From NCBI GenBank assembly GCA_031771865.1, contig JASISA010000019.1:310001-374000 (forward strand): a stretch of 64,000 nt of DNA, read 5' to 3'. The position numbers and the translations under genes are program-made. The stretch's first letter is position 1. Each line of letters opens with the position of its first letter. Positions 55,090 to 64,000 of the stretch are shown here, piece after piece. The notes below the pieces were generated by a model, which saw only the letters and a list, made by a program, of their open reading frames with translations, was not told the origin of the DNA and ran no database searches. This DNA comes from Nothophaeocryptopus gaeumannii (lineage: Eukaryota > Ascomycota > Dothideomycetes > Mycosphaerellales > Mycosphaerellaceae).

Positions 55090-55763
55090 TGCGAAATGCG
55101 TGGTCGCTGTTGGTGGAAGTCGTAAGAAGTAATAGGGTTACAGAAAGCAGATAGATGTCAAGATACGAACCACTAGATGGTGCTGGAGAGTGGTATGAGT
55201 GCCAATTCTGGTACTGTTGCTGGTGCTGGTGCTTTTGAGGTTGTTGACAAGTCTGAAAGAAGGTAGGTTTAGAAGAGGCGGTAGTGAGGAAGTTATAGGA
55301 TAGCGACCTCGCTACGGTGCTCGGAGCTAGCGCCACCGCGCATGGTCAAGAATGAATGGCGACACGTTGTTCATTGTTGCATTTCCTGTGAAGAACAGGA
55401 AATGAATAGGATGGTATCGGGGGAGCTCGATGGAGGCTGGGGGTGGGTGAGCGGAGACGCCACACTTGATTGATCCCGCACCCATCGTCCGCCACGCCCG
55501 CCGTTGAGCTTGGGTGACTGGCGCACGGCCTACTGACTGAAGGGCAGAGGACAAGATCGCAAGTCCAAGTCTCTGGGAGGCATGGGAAGGTCGTGGGAGC
55601 ATCGTGGGATCGACGTACCACGGCAGCTCGGGCTCCTCAAACGCTCTCCCGCCAAGACATATTCGGCTCCCGATCACAAGCTGACCTGGCCGTTTGAATG
55701 AGCTCACATTCAGAAAATAGCGTTGACGAAGTGTTTCAGGTCCTGCATTAGCGCCGTTTTCCT
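55090..55763. other. Intergenic, no secure gene
   Basis: 5' leader of the 2EXR gene and 3' region of the phosphatase gene. A minus-strand frame of 146 codons spans 55327-55767 but overlaps the phosphatase stop and has no family resemblance. Confidence 0.35.
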
Positions 55764-56486
55764 TCACAACTTGGCTGTCGATGCCCGTGGTTGACGCTGC
55801 CGTGTGTACCAGTCGCCGGTGTAGCGATTTTTCAGCCAGTCTTCATAGATGATCTTGGCGCCGTCGCAGTCCTTCGCATTGAGCATGTCGTGATAGGTGT
55901 CCAGCTGCTCCATGAAGCCCGGGTTCGGCTCGCAGACAGGTCGTCCTTCACAGAGTTGTTCGAGAGCTTGATCTGGAGTCAGGCTGTACTTCCACATGAG
56001 ATATGCGCAGACGATGGTCGCAGACCTCGACTTTCCCATCGCACAGTGAACGAAAACAGCACCATCATGTGAAAGTGCCGTATCGATGAAGTCATTTGTC
56101 GTTTCGAAATGGGCCAGAATGTTCTCGTTCGGATCGTCGTCTAAACGCACATGCAGATGGTTGTATTCTTTGAAATGGCCGGCCTCATATATATCGAAGT
56201 CCTGAGAGCTGCTCAGCCGACGTGTTGCTCAGAGCGTTTCGCACACACGCACCAGTATCGATACGATATGCGATATCTTGTATTCTTTGAACAGATCCTG
56301 GCGCTGCTCGAGTCAGTTGGGTCCTTGGACTTCAGACAGCTGTCCAACCTGGTAAAGAGCGTGTAGACCGCCAATGAAGAGACCGCCGCCCTCTGTCCTG
56401 GGCACGCGGTCGACCTGAAAGTCGAAGATTAGCATGTGATCGCCATGATGGTGGCTTTTCGCGTTCGGAGCTCTTACCCAGCCCAT
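55764..56486 (-). CDS. Dual-specificity protein phosphatase, small
   Basis: Protein phosphatase of the DUSP class. Four exons (minus): 56486-56478 (9 nt), 56414-56349, 56303-56253, 56201-55764, totalling 187 residues; introns 63, 45, 51 bp. Joined N-terminus reads MGW|VDRVPRTEGGGLFIGGLHA, then LYQ|RQDLFKEYKISHIVSIL|D, the conserved strand-helix start of fungal DUSPs. The general-acid loop lies in RLDDDP (Asp 63-65). The signature HCAMGKSRS has the nucleophile C95 and Arg 101. The last domain helices follow (CAYLMWKYSLTPDQALEQL). A branch-like TGCTAAT precedes the first acceptor, supporting the micro-exon. Substrate unknown. A Yvh1-type zinc domain is absent. Confidence 0.82.
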
Positions 56487-57075
56487 TTCGCGACTTCGAG
56501 CGCGTGTTGTATATGTGAGAATGCTTTGAAGATGGTGAGAGAGTGGAAAGACGAGATGGAATGGCAGTGTAGCAAGTTGATGGGAAGGGCAGTGAGGTCG
56601 GCATCTGCCGGGAGCCTCGGCTCTGGATGGAGTGGTATTGTCATCAGGCCGGCAGGATTCTGTCTTCGTCTCCTACCATCGTGCTCTCCGTCAAGGGAAA
56701 TCTTACAGGCAGATCCATCGCTTGGCCGACGAGATGGCGGTGGTGTGGGCGATGTTGTGGGAGCTGGGAAGCCGCAGAGAAATGGAGAGAAGTCGAATTG
56801 TCGGTCGCGGCGACGATGAAGCCGTCTCCTTGGCAACTCGCACAGGGATGACAACAACCGTAGCGACGACAACATCGCTCGCCTCAGGCGAGCAAGTGTT
56901 GCATATAAGCCGGAGCAGCTCAGGCTGGATCATGTGCAAGTCGTAGATTGAGGAAGGGCTCCTGCATGTTCACATCGCTATGAATCTCAGACGACGCACA
57001 TGGCAGATGGACCTCGACAAGGTGCTGAAGTCCTTGGGGACCCTGCACTGGAACATGTTCAGACGAACTGCCGTC
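56487..57075. other. Intergenic, no secure gene
   Basis: 5' region of the phosphatase gene and 3' end of EFL1. A 133-codon minus-strand frame (56474-56875) ends just over the phosphatase micro-exon in another phase, and I regard it as a shadow. Confidence 0.35.
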
Positions 57076-60000
57076 TTACCGCTTCAACGTCTTCTGCTTC
57101 TCAGCAGCCTCAACAACCTTCTTCTTCACAGCAAGCCCCTTCCTCTCCCTCACCGCATCCACATACCGCTTGGCCACATTCTCCTTATCCGCCTTCTCAC
57201 CCAGATCCTCAAGCTCCTCCTCCGTAAATGGCACCCAGAACGGATCCTCATCCAACATTTCAAACCCCTCGAAAACAAGCTGTGGCGCCGCGAAGCCAGA
57301 TGTCCGTTGCCGGATCTCATCAGAGAACCCAAAAGAGTTGGCGACGGGCAGCAGCGAGAGAATGGTGAAGTTCGTTGATGGCTCTAAAAGGGACTCGCTG
57401 ACGATACGGCCACCTCTGCGCGTGATGACGGAGTAGACTCTTCCGAGCACTTCTGCGGATGCTTGGATCTCGCAGCTGTACATGGCGAGCAGGATGCGAG
57501 GGCTCCAGTCGAGGAAGCCTTGCCGGACGGATTCACGGGTCGTGCGAATGAGCTCTCCTGTCAGGCGACCCATGTTGGCACTAATCTCTCCCTCGCTGAG
57601 CTCGGTAGCGACATCTTCCAGGAAGACTGCCACGCCTTGCATCGGCTCGTTACAGAGCGGGCCTTGGTATGTCGCGAGCTGAAATGCGTATGCGATCTTG
57701 TCCGCCAGCGTTGATACCGAAGATGATCCGCTCGACTGATGCTCCTCGCCATCTTCCTGGAGGCTACAACGATATTAGCTCTTGCGTCTCACTTGCAATT
57801 GTGATGTTAAACTTACAATTTGGCGCACACGCCCCCCTGTGTAGCATCGATGAGCACATTTAGCCCTACTCGTCGCGGTCCGAAACAAGTAATGTTCTCG
57901 ACGGCGTCCTTCCAAACCTCTCGATCCGCTTTCTCCTCAGCAAAAGCTTCGGACAGCCGTTGCTTGAATTCTGTTATGGTCAGCTGTTGCTGCGTGTCCG
58001 CTGCTGCGTCTTCTGCGCCAAATTCTTGTTGCTCTTCCTCTTCGACCTCCTCCTTTTGCTCCCCGTTATGATGGCCTGTCAGTCTTTCTTCCTCCTGCGC
58101 TTTGCGGTCCGAGTATAGACGCTTGACAGCACCGGTGTGCTTGACAAGGAACTCAGTGACGGGTGCCGGCAGCGGGCGGACTCTCAGTCGGACAGTGACT
58201 TGTTTACTCGACGAGATGCCTTCTACCCTGCCACGTCCAAGGGCGGGATCTCGTGGCGGGTTCATCTCCTCAGCCTTCACGATGCCTTCTCTGTACGGCA
58301 CCATGGCTTCGCCGGCTTGGATCTCACACTTTGCGAAGCGTTCTTGGAGGTCCTTCAGACATCTCTCGAGGTGCAATTCGCCGGCAGTCAAAATGACATG
58401 CTCGCCACTCTCAAGTTGCTCGTAAGCTACAGCTGGATCAGCCTGGACTAGGAGACGTAGACCCCTGATCATCTTGTCCAGGTCGCCAGGAAACGCGGGC
58501 TCAAGTGCCACTCGCACGATAGGGGCGTTAGTGGAGATGGCGGCAGTCGATGACAAGTTCGGAGCACCCTCTAACCGCGAACAGATTGTACCTGACTTCA
58601 AGATTGCACCCTCAAGGCCGGCAATGCCGACAATGTTTCCGGCGGGCACAGAATTGAGAGACTCCAAGCTGCGGCCCATTAGCAGGTACAGAGCTGTGAT
58701 AGTAACCTTCTTCGGCTGAGGGTTCGCTTGTGGTCGAGCAGGAGTGAATTTCGGAGGTAGAACGTAGACTTCGTCCCCAACGGTAAGCGTGCCTGAATAC
58801 AGTCGAGCGAAGCCGATCAGATGTTCTGGATCGGCCTGCTGCTCCTCTTCTGCTGAAGTAGAGTCAATCTCCTCGTTATCGCCAATCGCAGCACTGCTTA
58901 AAGCGTCGGAGACAGAGTCAACGCTGCCCTCACCGTTAGCCAATGCTTGCGCTCGCGCGATCTCTGCACGCTTCTTTCGCCCCAGCTCTCGGGCCTCTTC
59001 GGCAGTCAACTGTCCGCCTCGCCGTCTGTTCATAGTCAGCTCGCTCTCTGGTATTGAGACCATCTTGCTGACGTATGCAACTGTCGGCTGTCCGATTGTC
59101 GCGTCTGAATGTATCATGGCTTCTTTGAGCTGGCCATCGACAAACTCTGCACCTGGCGACTGTTCAATGAGGTCGGGCATGCGGTTCTCCTGCGCTTTCT
59201 TGGGGGACGGCAAGCCTTCTATGACTGAGACCAACAAAGCAGTCGACAGTGGAAGCCACGCAGAAAATACAGCTGCCAACAGTGCTTTGGGATCTCTCGA
59301 TCGCATCACGTGCGCTGGGATGTTGATGCTTAAGCTTTTGGTGATCTTCTCGAAAAGAGCAGGGTCACCCTTGTTGTTCGGTCCGCCCTGAGTCGCCTCG
59401 TACACCGCCCATATTTGCTCAAGGACGAGCTGTACGAACATGGGCTTCAAATGTCGTCCCTTCAAGTGCTTCGGTCCAAGCACTCGCTTCGTCTTCGGGT
59501 CCAGGTAAAAGTCGCCCCAGAGAACCTTCTCCAAAATCTGGCGCTTGATGCCGAGTTTCTTTTCGTAGAGGCTGGCGAATTGGCGAGGCGTGAAAGCCCA
59601 GCCATCGATGGCTGAGCTGAAAATGACATTGTTCTTTTCCGGCTCGAAGTAGATATCTTCGTCGTCCTTTTCCTCGTACTCTGCCGGTGTGCCACTAGTC
59701 ACCACACCTTCATCGTCCAGTCCGATGCTTCCCTTTCGGCTCTTCTCATCTCCCTGATCCTTTGCTGCAGATGCGGCTGTGACTTTCCCCTCGATCCGCT
59801 CTCGCCACCGTAAGTCGTCCTCCATACGCTCTCCAAGAGCAAAGCTGCCTACAACGGCGTTCACCTGCTCTAAAAGCTTGGAAAGATGAGTATAGGCTTC
59901 TGCGGGACTTAGCTTGAGTTCGGTGATGAGCCGATCCATCTTGTTGATTACGAGCAGTGGCTTCAGCTTCTCAACCCAGACTTGCCGTAGCACAGTAACT

Positions 60001-60472
60001 GTCTGTGAGCAAACGCCTTCTACAGCGTCCACAAGTACGACAGCACCATCACACAGTCTTGAGGCGGTTGAGACTTCGGAGCTGAAGTCGATGTGGCCGG
60101 GTGAGTCAATCAGATTGATCAAATATTCTTTTTGCTCCGGCTGAGCATCTGGTGCGTTTCTTCGCAGTAATGAAAAATACAGGGAGATGGCAGAAGACTC
60201 CATGGTAATTCCACGTAGTTGCTCATCGGGCCTGGAGTCCAGGTAGCGGATCTTGCCCGCGAGCTTGGGTGATATAATGCCATTCGTGGCGATGAGGGCG
60301 TCTGTGAGAGACGTCTTGCCATGATCGACGTGGGCCAAAATACATATCTAGGGGACTATTAGCTGCCAAGCCATCAGCATCATATGCGTGGTGTCAAGTC
60401 AATACATACATTTCGGATACCATCGCCGGCCTGCTGGAGCTTGACAAGCTTCTCTGGCTGAACGACCGGCAT
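57076..60472 (-). CDS. RIA1: Elongation factor-like GTPase EFL1/RIA1
   Basis: Cytoplasmic GTPase, related to EF-2, that with Sdo1 releases Tif6 from late 60S subunits. Three exons (minus): 60472-60410, 60347-57817, 57763-57076, totalling 1093 residues (yeast Ria1 is 1110). Introns are 62 bp (GTATGT...CCCCTAG) and 53 bp (GTAAGT...GTTGTAG). The join of exons 1 and 2 gives GIRNVICILAHVDHGKTSL with the P-loop. Switch and base-recognition motifs follow: RGITMESSAI, LIDSPGHIDF and INKMDRL. Inserts typical of EFL1 are present (the DEKSRKGSIGL and GEGSVDSVSDALS stretches). EF-G-like domains II-V follow (GFARLYSGTLTVGDEVYVL; TAGELHLERCLKDLQERF; GGRIVSESLL in the last exon). The short first exon adds MPVVQPEKLVKLQQAGDG. 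Confidence 0.94.
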
Positions 60473-60965
60473 CTTCAACGTCCAAACTCGCTAGATGAAT
60501 CGGTCGTGAAGCGAAAAGGAGGAGAGTGTTCAATCCGGTGTATGAAATAACTGGTTCAAAAAGTTGTTCGCGTGAGAATGGCAGGGATTTGTCCTCAAAG
60601 TCTCCCCGCCATGCGGTCATCACCCTCAGGCACCGTCACTCTCTGGTTCGTCGCTCGAGCACATGAAACGGCCTGCCTTTCCACTGTCCGACCTCCCACA
60701 CACTAACACACTCGTTGTATCTATTATTTGCCCGCCTGTATCGCCTATCCTCCTCGTCCTAATGGTGATTGCTGGTGGATATGGTGCTCACTTGGACTCA
60801 ACACCACTCATCCACATTCGTGCGGCGCCGAGCCAATAGCCTTCCCGCCGTCTCCTGATCGTTCGAGCCACCGCGAGCTGCACCTGTCGATCGCACTCGC
60901 CTCCTCGTGACAGTCGCGGGGACCACGCGATATATTCTAGGGCGACTTCACGTATCATCATTGCT
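60473..60965. other. Divergent EFL1/OPY1-like promoter region
   Basis: 493 bp between the two start codons. No repeat or RNA gene seen. Confidence 0.45.
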
Positions 60966-62352
60966 ATGCCATCGACAGTGCCGGACACGAACACGGCGAA
61001 CATGGCAGACGTCGCGTCTTCGACCCAGCCCAGACCCATCGCGAATGGCAGCTTAGCTGTCTCTAATCCTCCGAACCTGTCCATTCCGACGACCACGCCG
61101 AATCGAAACAGCCATCTGGCGCGGCTGGAGACCTTGTCTCCTGTGACACAGTTCGGCAGTTACGACTATGACAGGATTATTAGACACGGAGAAGTGCTCA
61201 AGAGGACACGGAGGACCAAGGTACGTCTTCGCACGCGACCAGGTTTTCATTGGATATAGCAGAGCATCTCGCTGAGACTCGGTGTAGAAATGGAAACCCG
61301 TATATCTAGTGTTACGACCACACATATTATCCATCTATAAAGACAAGGACGAGACTAGACTCCGCCACCAACTCAACCTCTCCGACCTCACGGCTGTCGC
61401 ACGGCAGAAGGATCCGAAGCGAAAGGAGAAACATGTGTTCGGCCTGTTCTCGCCCTCGCGGAATTTCCACCTCGAGGCATCTTCAGATAAAGAGGCGCAA
61501 GCATGGGTCGAATCCATAAGACGGGAGGCTCGCATGGACGAGCAGGAAGAGGAAATGTTCCTGGCCAGTCCAGGGGGTGCCAAGATGTCTTACCAGGGCT
61601 TCTCTAGCATCGATGCCAACATCAGTCCTTCTGCGGACGAGCGGGCAGCGGGATACAGCTCATCTGACGCCGAGGCGTTTGGACAGAGCGCACCTCTCCC
61701 TCGGGCAAGAAACAGGGCAAGCGTGAATATGGCCAAGCGGAAGTCTTCCGCGATCGACTACTCTGGAGCTGAGCATGGTTCATACTCGGACTTCTCGGAC
61801 TCAGCAGGTGGATGCACAGCTCGCATGTCGGCGCTCTCACTGGCATACACAGATGGGCGGCCTTCGACAAGTAGTGCTCAGCCACCATCCCAGCTCAACT
61901 CTCCTTACGGACAAGCTCCAACCCGGCCTTCGATGGGTGCTAGGAACCCTAGTCAACTGTCCGGGTTGGCCTTAGGCTCTGAGGATAAGAAGGCTCCAAA
62001 TCCTCAAGATGAAGAACGGGTTCTCTACCATGGCTGGATATACCTTTTGAAGTCCAAGTCCGGCGTGCGACGATGGAACAAGGTCTGGATGGTGCTACGA
62101 CCGAAGGGACTCTCCATGTACAAGAACGAGGAAGAATACTCAGCCCTGCTCATCCTCCCTTTCTCCACGATCATCGACGCAGTAGAAATCGACAATGTCT
62201 CGAAAACAAAGACAAGCTGCATGCAGATCCTCACAGAGGAACGAAATTACCGTTTCTGCGCACTGGACGAAGAAAGCTTGGCGCGGTGGTTGGGAGGACT
62301 CAAGAGCCTGCTTGCTCGAAGAAAAGCAAAAGCCGTGGCAACGACAACATGA
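60966..62352 (+). CDS. OPY1-like protein with two PH domains
   Basis: Exons 60966-61220 and 61288-62352, 67-bp intron (GTACGT...GTGTAG), 439 residues. The intron lies within PH domain 1, whose join reads IIRHGEVLKRTRRTK|KWKPVYLVLRP, the classic PH strand 1-2 pattern. PH1 spans about 72-170 and ends AQAWVESIRREA. A Ser-rich linker separates it from PH2 (about 325-430): YHGWIYLLKSKSGVRRWNKV, WMVLRPKGLSMYK, and the terminal-helix Trp in ESLARWLGGLKSLL. The yeast protein Opy1 has the same two-PH arrangement and senses PI(4,5)P2, so a role in phosphoinositide signalling is a family inference. The ATG at 60966 is the first with good reading context. Confidence 0.8.
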
Positions 62353-62526
62353 TGACTTACGTTGACGAATGACTATACCCCTGGTGGCGGTTCCTTGTAT
62401 CACTCCACTTCTTGTACATACCTTCTCGAAGGGTAATTGTTTAACATTGGCAGCTTTGGATTAAGAATTACGCTTTTTTGGCAGCGTCTCTCGATTCAAA
62501 AGTACATTACTATACTATGCTCATTT

Positions 62527-64000
62527 TCATATGTCCACCCAATACCTCTCGCGTATCGCCCCACCATAAAAGAAGAAAATCAATGGCGCTGGCGAGATGA
62601 CGAGTGATAAGAACCCGAAAACACTAATTCCCCATCCATACCCCAAATCCTCAAACATCTTCGGCGCGAAAATAGGTACAACCCCGCCAACGACAGATCT
62701 GAACACCGCTCCAGCAGCGATCGCCGAAGCAGCATATCGTTCAAAACAGTCGATGTAGTAGTTCGTGGTCGAGTTGAGGATTATGATCTGTCCAATTCCA
62801 TAGAAGAAACTCGCAATAACGGAAACGTACCAGGGGTTATGATATTCCACTGACCAAGCGAACCAGAAAAGGCCAATAGGGATTAGTACAGCGCCGATGT
62901 TGGCTAAAGGGAGCCGATATTCGGGGAGACCTTTTCCGCCGTTTCTGGACGCGAGGGAGTTGTAGACGGTGTCGATCCGGGGGACGAGGAACCAGACTGA
63001 GGCGAGGAAACCTAGCCCGGGACCGAGGTACATGAGGCCTACTTGTTCTGTGTTGAAACCGTATTGGCCTTGGTAGATTGGTTGGAAGTTTGTGTAGAGG
63101 GAGTAGGTTGTTGCGAAGAGGATGGCTTGGTAGATTGACATTACCAGGACGATTGGTTGGATGAGGATTCGTAGAGGTCGAGTGAGGGAGTAGCGGAGTT
63201 TGACGAGTAAGGGACGGTAGTCTTCTCCTTCGTAGCGGTATTTGCCGGGAGTGTTGTAGAGTTGTTCGAGACGGGCTTTGCGACGGGCGAGGATGACGGG
63301 TGCGTAGGTTTCTTTGAGGAAGATGTAGCCCATGCATGTGTTTACTGCGCACACGATTGTGAGGATCCAGAAGATCCAACGCCAGTGGAGTCGTTGCACG
63401 ATTAAGCCTCCGAAGAGGGGGCCTAGGGTTGGACCCATTAGGGGGCCGAGTAGATACCAGCCGTAGATTCCGCTGCGTTGGCCGGGGACGAACATGTCTG
63501 AGAGGGAGCCTCCGCCATTCGCGATTGAGACTGAACCAAAGAAGCCTGAGAGAGTTCGCGATGCGATGAGTGTTCCAATGTTGGGAGCCAGAGCACTTGG
63601 GATCTGAAGCAGAGTGAAGATTCCGAAGCAGGAGAGATACAGTGCTCTTCTCCCAAATGTCTCAGACAATGGAGCCAGGATGAGAGGTCCAACACCGAGC
63701 ATGATCACGAAGCCTGTCGTGCAAGAGATGACTTGGTCCGTCGTCGTGTTCAAGCCTTCCGCGATCTGTCCTATTCCAGGCGTGAACATGCTGCTGGCCA
63801 GTGGGGAGAGGATGGCCATGCCAGCGATCGTCGCCACGTTGAACATCTTTCTCGTGTAGCTCCATTGTCGAGGATTTTCGGGATCGTGATCTTCAAACTC
63901 CAGTAGCTCTCGTGTATCGACTTCTTCACCTCTGTCGAGGTTTTGTTCGTCGGGTAACAAAGGATCTGTCTCTTGTGGCTCTCCATGTTGCTGCCTCGCC
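62527..64000 (-). CDS. MFS transporter, DHA1 (12-TMS) type, 5' end off window
   Basis: Major facilitator drug/proton antiporter-like protein. The frame is open from the stop at 62527 to the right edge with no ATG in the last 40 bases, so the N-terminus lies outside the window (visible start ...QHGEPQETDPLLPDEQN). 491 codons are visible. After a short hydrophilic N-terminus with the usual DPENPRQWSYTRK motif, about 12 hydrophobic segments follow, starting MFNVATIAGMAILSPLASS. The motif-A loop is LSETFGRRALYL. A motif-C-like GWYLLGPLMGPTLGPLFGG follows. No intron seen. Substrate unknown, possibly polyamine or multidrug type. It converges with the OPY1-like gene. Confidence 0.87.
   Translation of the reverse strand, partial: ARQQHGEPQETDPLLPDEQNLDRGEEVDTRELLEFEDHDPENPRQWSYTRKMFNVATIAGMAILSPLASSMFTPGIGQIAEGLNTTTDQVISCTTGFVIMLGVGPLILAPLSETFGRRALYLSCFGIFTLLQIPSALAPNIGTLIASRTLSGFFGSVSIANGGGSLSDMFVPGQRSGIYGWYLLGPLMGPTLGPLFGGLIVQRLHWRWIFWILTIVCAVNTCMGYIFLKETYAPVILARRKARLEQLYNTPGKYRYEGEDYRPLLVKLRYSLTRPLRILIQPIVLVMSIYQAILFATTYSLYTNFQPIYQGQYGFNTEQVGLMYLGPGLGFLASVWFLVPRIDTVYNSLASRNGGKGLPEYRLPLANIGAVLIPIGLFWFAWSVEYHNPWYVSVIASFFYGIGQIIILNSTTNYYIDCFERYAASAIAAGAVFRSVVGGVVPIFAPKMFEDLGYGWGISVFGFLSLVISPAPLIFFFYGGAIRERYWVDI

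Noticed and set aside
55327..55767. 146-codon minus-strand frame
   Set aside because: Overlaps the phosphatase stop and lies in its 3' region; no family signal.

Overview
The window is nuclear DNA of a filamentous ascomycete. The evidence is spliceosomal introns of about 45-70 bp (a few to about 195 bp) with GTRNGT donors and YAG acceptors, long single-exon genes, and families restricted to fungi or Pezizomycotina (HAM1-like, 2EXR-type, a GH7 cellobiohydrolase, fungal-type DOT1, a C2H2 plus fungal-specific transcription factor). Gene content and intron size fit Dothideomycetes best, but that placement is inference. I saw no tRNA, rRNA, CRISPR array, transposon or viral gene.

Layout. 0-12 kb: the 5' two-thirds or so of the checkpoint kinase gene TEL1 (minus, running off the left edge, one open frame of 4.84 kb) lies head to head with the nucleoporin NUP192, followed by an AIM3-like proline-rich actin-patch gene. 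12-29 kb is accessory or metabolic: a frameshifted short-chain dehydrogenase relic, a zinc-finger transcription factor divergent from a secreted GH7 cellobiohydrolase, an FMO-like monooxygenase, an NTF2-like membrane protein, a Sac1/hSac2 phosphoinositide phosphatase, a DHA2-type MFS pump and a 1.8 kb gene-poor gap. 29-46 kb is mostly housekeeping: HAM1-like protein, POT1, importin alpha, a hypothetical gene, a DUF1264 gene, DOT1 and an EF-hand gene. 46-56 kb: a lineage-specific disordered protein followed by a degenerate 60-bp repeat, the RNA-binding protein PUB1, a disordered acidic protein with a duplicated 3' end, a double 2EXR/F-box-like protein and a dual-specificity phosphatase. 57-64 kb: the ribosome-biogenesis GTPase EFL1/RIA1, a double-PH OPY1-like protein and a DHA1-type MFS transporter running off the right edge.

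Functional connections are mostly generic. Three chromatin or telomere genes (TEL1, POT1, DOT1) occur within 43 kb, and a transcription factor gene shares a 1.2 kb promoter region with the cellulase. I did not find a convincing new multi-gene system. The most unusual observations are at gene-structure level: a start codon alone on its own coding exon (EF-hand gene), a 9-nt first coding exon (phosphatase), a GC-AG intron (DUF1264 gene), a decayed SDR that has also lost its catalytic Tyr, a four-copy degenerate repeat at 47.7-48.2 kb, and an out-of-frame copy of a gene's own C-terminal codons just downstream of it. Exon borders were chosen by eye from splice signals and reading-frame continuity, and each reported multi-exon CDS sums to a multiple of three.
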